A stretch of DNA of 36,112 nt, taken from NCBI GenBank assembly GCA_022241785.1, contig JAKOMP010000006.1, positions 93,237 through 129,348 of the forward strand, written 5' to 3'. Below the pieces are notes generated by a model, which had not been told where the DNA came from, searched no databases, and saw only the letters and a list, made by a program, of their open reading frames with translations. The translations under genes and the position numbers were made by a program. Shown here piece by piece: positions 35,289 to 36,112 of the stretch (position 1 is its first letter; the number at the start of each line of letters is the position of its first letter). The stretch is from Cyanocohniella sp. LLY (GTDB lineage Bacteria > Cyanobacteriota > Cyanobacteriia > Cyanobacteriales > Nostocaceae).

Positions 35289-35661
35289 ATCATCCTTGAA
35301 AAAATTGCTAGTTGCGTAATTACACGTTACGTACTTTCCCTTACTTATACAAGGCAACTTTAGCAAGTTAAGTGCAATTTAAGCCTTTCAAAGACCGGGA
35401 GAGCGATCGCTTATTTGACCATTTGCTAAGAATGCGTAGGCGTAGCCCGTCGTAGACATCGCCTACATCAACCTCATTATCAGGAACGCCATCGCCCACA
35501 TCACCCCATCATCACAAGCGCGACACCGAATAGCCCGTAGTAACATAGGAAAAGCGATCGCAGTAACTAGCCATACACGATACCTATAAAATTCAACCAA
35601 TAGGTTAATTTGTCGCTAGACTTATATCTAAATAGATAAATTGAAAAAACAACAGAGCTAG
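35289..35661. other. Intergenic repeats with HIP1 sites
   Basis: Contains GCGATCGC at about 35403 and 35554 and a hairpin, GTAGGCG (35436-35442) with CGCCTAC (35460-35466), around TAGCCCGTCGTAGACAT. This is a common dispersed Nostoc-type repeat. Several further ATCGCC/CATCACC runs look like degenerate copies. No gene is seen. Confidence 0.6.
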
Positions 35662-35901
35662 ATGATGCAAATCACTGTTGAGGTATCTGAGGAACTAGGA
35701 CAGAAATTACAGCAGTTTCAAGACCGCTTACAAGAGATAGTAGAATGCGGTTTACAAGAGTTATTGAGCGAAAACTCTGGCAATTTTCTCGATGAGAAAC
35801 AGATTATTGCGTTGCTGGCTAGTCAGCCTACACCAGAACAAATTTTGGGAATCAGACCCTCACCGGAATTTCAGACGGGAGCATCTCATTTTTTGAAGTA
35901 G
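35662..35901 (+). pseudogene. Antitoxin-like small protein, C-terminus probably replaced by an IS end
   Basis: A 79-codon frame: MMQITVEVSEELGQKLQQFQ, DRLQEIVECGLQELLSENSG, FLDEKQIIALLASQPTPEQI, LGIRPSPEFQ, then TGASHFLK. The 'ITxEVPEELGxxLQxFxD' and 'LLASQPTPEQILxIRPS' blocks are those of a common cyanobacterial antitoxin-like family whose members continue with a Leu/Glu-rich tail. Here the last eight codons look like IS end sequence (GGGAGCATCTCATTTTTTGA), so truncation by insertion at about 35878 is inferred. AGAGCTAGATG offers only a weak ribosome binding site. No toxin gene is visible. Confidence 0.6.
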
Positions 35902-35902
35902 C

Positions 35903-36112
35903 TCAAACCGATAATAATCCATTGAGGTAGGCACAACGATGAGCAAGGACTTGAGGCACATTTTCGCGCTTCCATTGCGCTCCAGAAATCTTAGTTCGAC
36001 GGTCAACTTGTTTAACGGCAGATTCAACCGACCCAGAACCAATTGAACAAATTTCCTCAGCTTGATGGTATTCGTAATTGATAATGCGCTGGCGATGTTT
36101 ATCGAGATAATG
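35903..36112 (-). CDS. ISKra4-family transposase, C-terminal part (runs off the window)
   Basis: The minus strand from 36112 reads HYLDKHRQRIINYEYHQAEE, ICSIGSGSVESAVKQVDRRT, KISGAQWKRENVPQVLAHRC, AYLNGLLSV and TGA (35903-35905). The IGSGxVESxVKQ...ISGAQW block with a following RCAYLNG is diagnostic of ISKra4-type transposases. Only the last 69 codons lie in the window. The stop is about 25 bp from the presumed IS end, which abuts the antitoxin-like gene. Confidence 0.87.
   Translation of the reverse strand, partial: HYLDKHRQRIINYEYHQAEEICSIGSGSVESAVKQVDRRTKISGAQWKRENVPQVLAHRCAYLNGLLSV

Noticed and set aside
35400-35620. Possible CRISPR array from the repeated ATCGCC/CATCACC words
   Set aside because: Spacing is irregular, words are short and include HIP1 octamers; there is no repeat-spacer periodicity and no cas gene.

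Overview
The window looks like chromosome of a filamentous, heterocystous-type cyanobacterium (Nostoc/Anabaena/Trichormus). Supporting signs: many GCGATCGC (HIP1) octamers; the short tandem heptamer repeats typical of these genomes (AATTCGC, TAGGGGC, ATCAGTT); GTAGGTTGGGTT and CACTTCGGCTACGCTCAGTG repeat elements; a ferredoxin-type sulfite reductase; a large NB-ARC/WD40 protein; and several protein families known mainly from cyanobacteria. The genus is an inference from these signs, not a database result.

Layout. 1-740 is insertion-sequence wreckage: an IS5-like transposase piece, then an ISAs1-like transposase tail, which cuts a dienelactone hydrolase gene down to its N-terminus. 858-8276 is ordinary core genome on the + strand: a ZIP-like membrane protein, an aminopeptidase P, a Cys-rich DUF2934 protein, ffh, rpsP, a KH-domain RNA-binding protein, phoH, a ChuX/HutX-like protein and a secreted DUF6816-like protein. 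An ABC exporter (8428-10248), tRNA-Tyr and tRNA-Thr follow. Next is a 210-bp MITE-like element with an exact 6-bp target duplication, sitting on the stop codon of a second, convergent ABC exporter.

10840-19224 on the - strand is a probable metal (iron) transport and export block. In transcription order it holds a TM-anchored small protein, a secreted Lys/Glu/His-rich protein, an FTR1-type iron permease, a TonB-dependent receptor with a poly-Glu tract, two tandem ABC-exporter membrane domains with no ATPase domain, and a complete ABC exporter. A two-component system (19308-21398) diverges from it; the divergent promoter holds nested palindromes, and the outer arm motif recurs upstream of the secreted protein/FTR1 genes. 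This block is the best candidate for an undescribed system.

21442-24896 holds tRNA-Arg, a cyanobacterial protein of unknown function, a polytopic membrane protein, an HTH protein with a long acidic linker, and cutA. 25097-29382 holds an ADP-ribosylglycohydrolase, a small outer-membrane barrel protein, and a sulfite reductase carrying a C-terminal ribbon-helix-helix-like tail. 29845-33423 is a 1192-residue STAND protein with 14 WD40 repeats. 33514-34849 is an AT-rich two-gene unit: a membrane-anchored papain-like-fold candidate with a small overlapping partner. The window ends in decay: a truncated amidase, an antitoxin-like gene whose end appears cut by an ISKra4-type insertion, and the C-terminus of that transposase.
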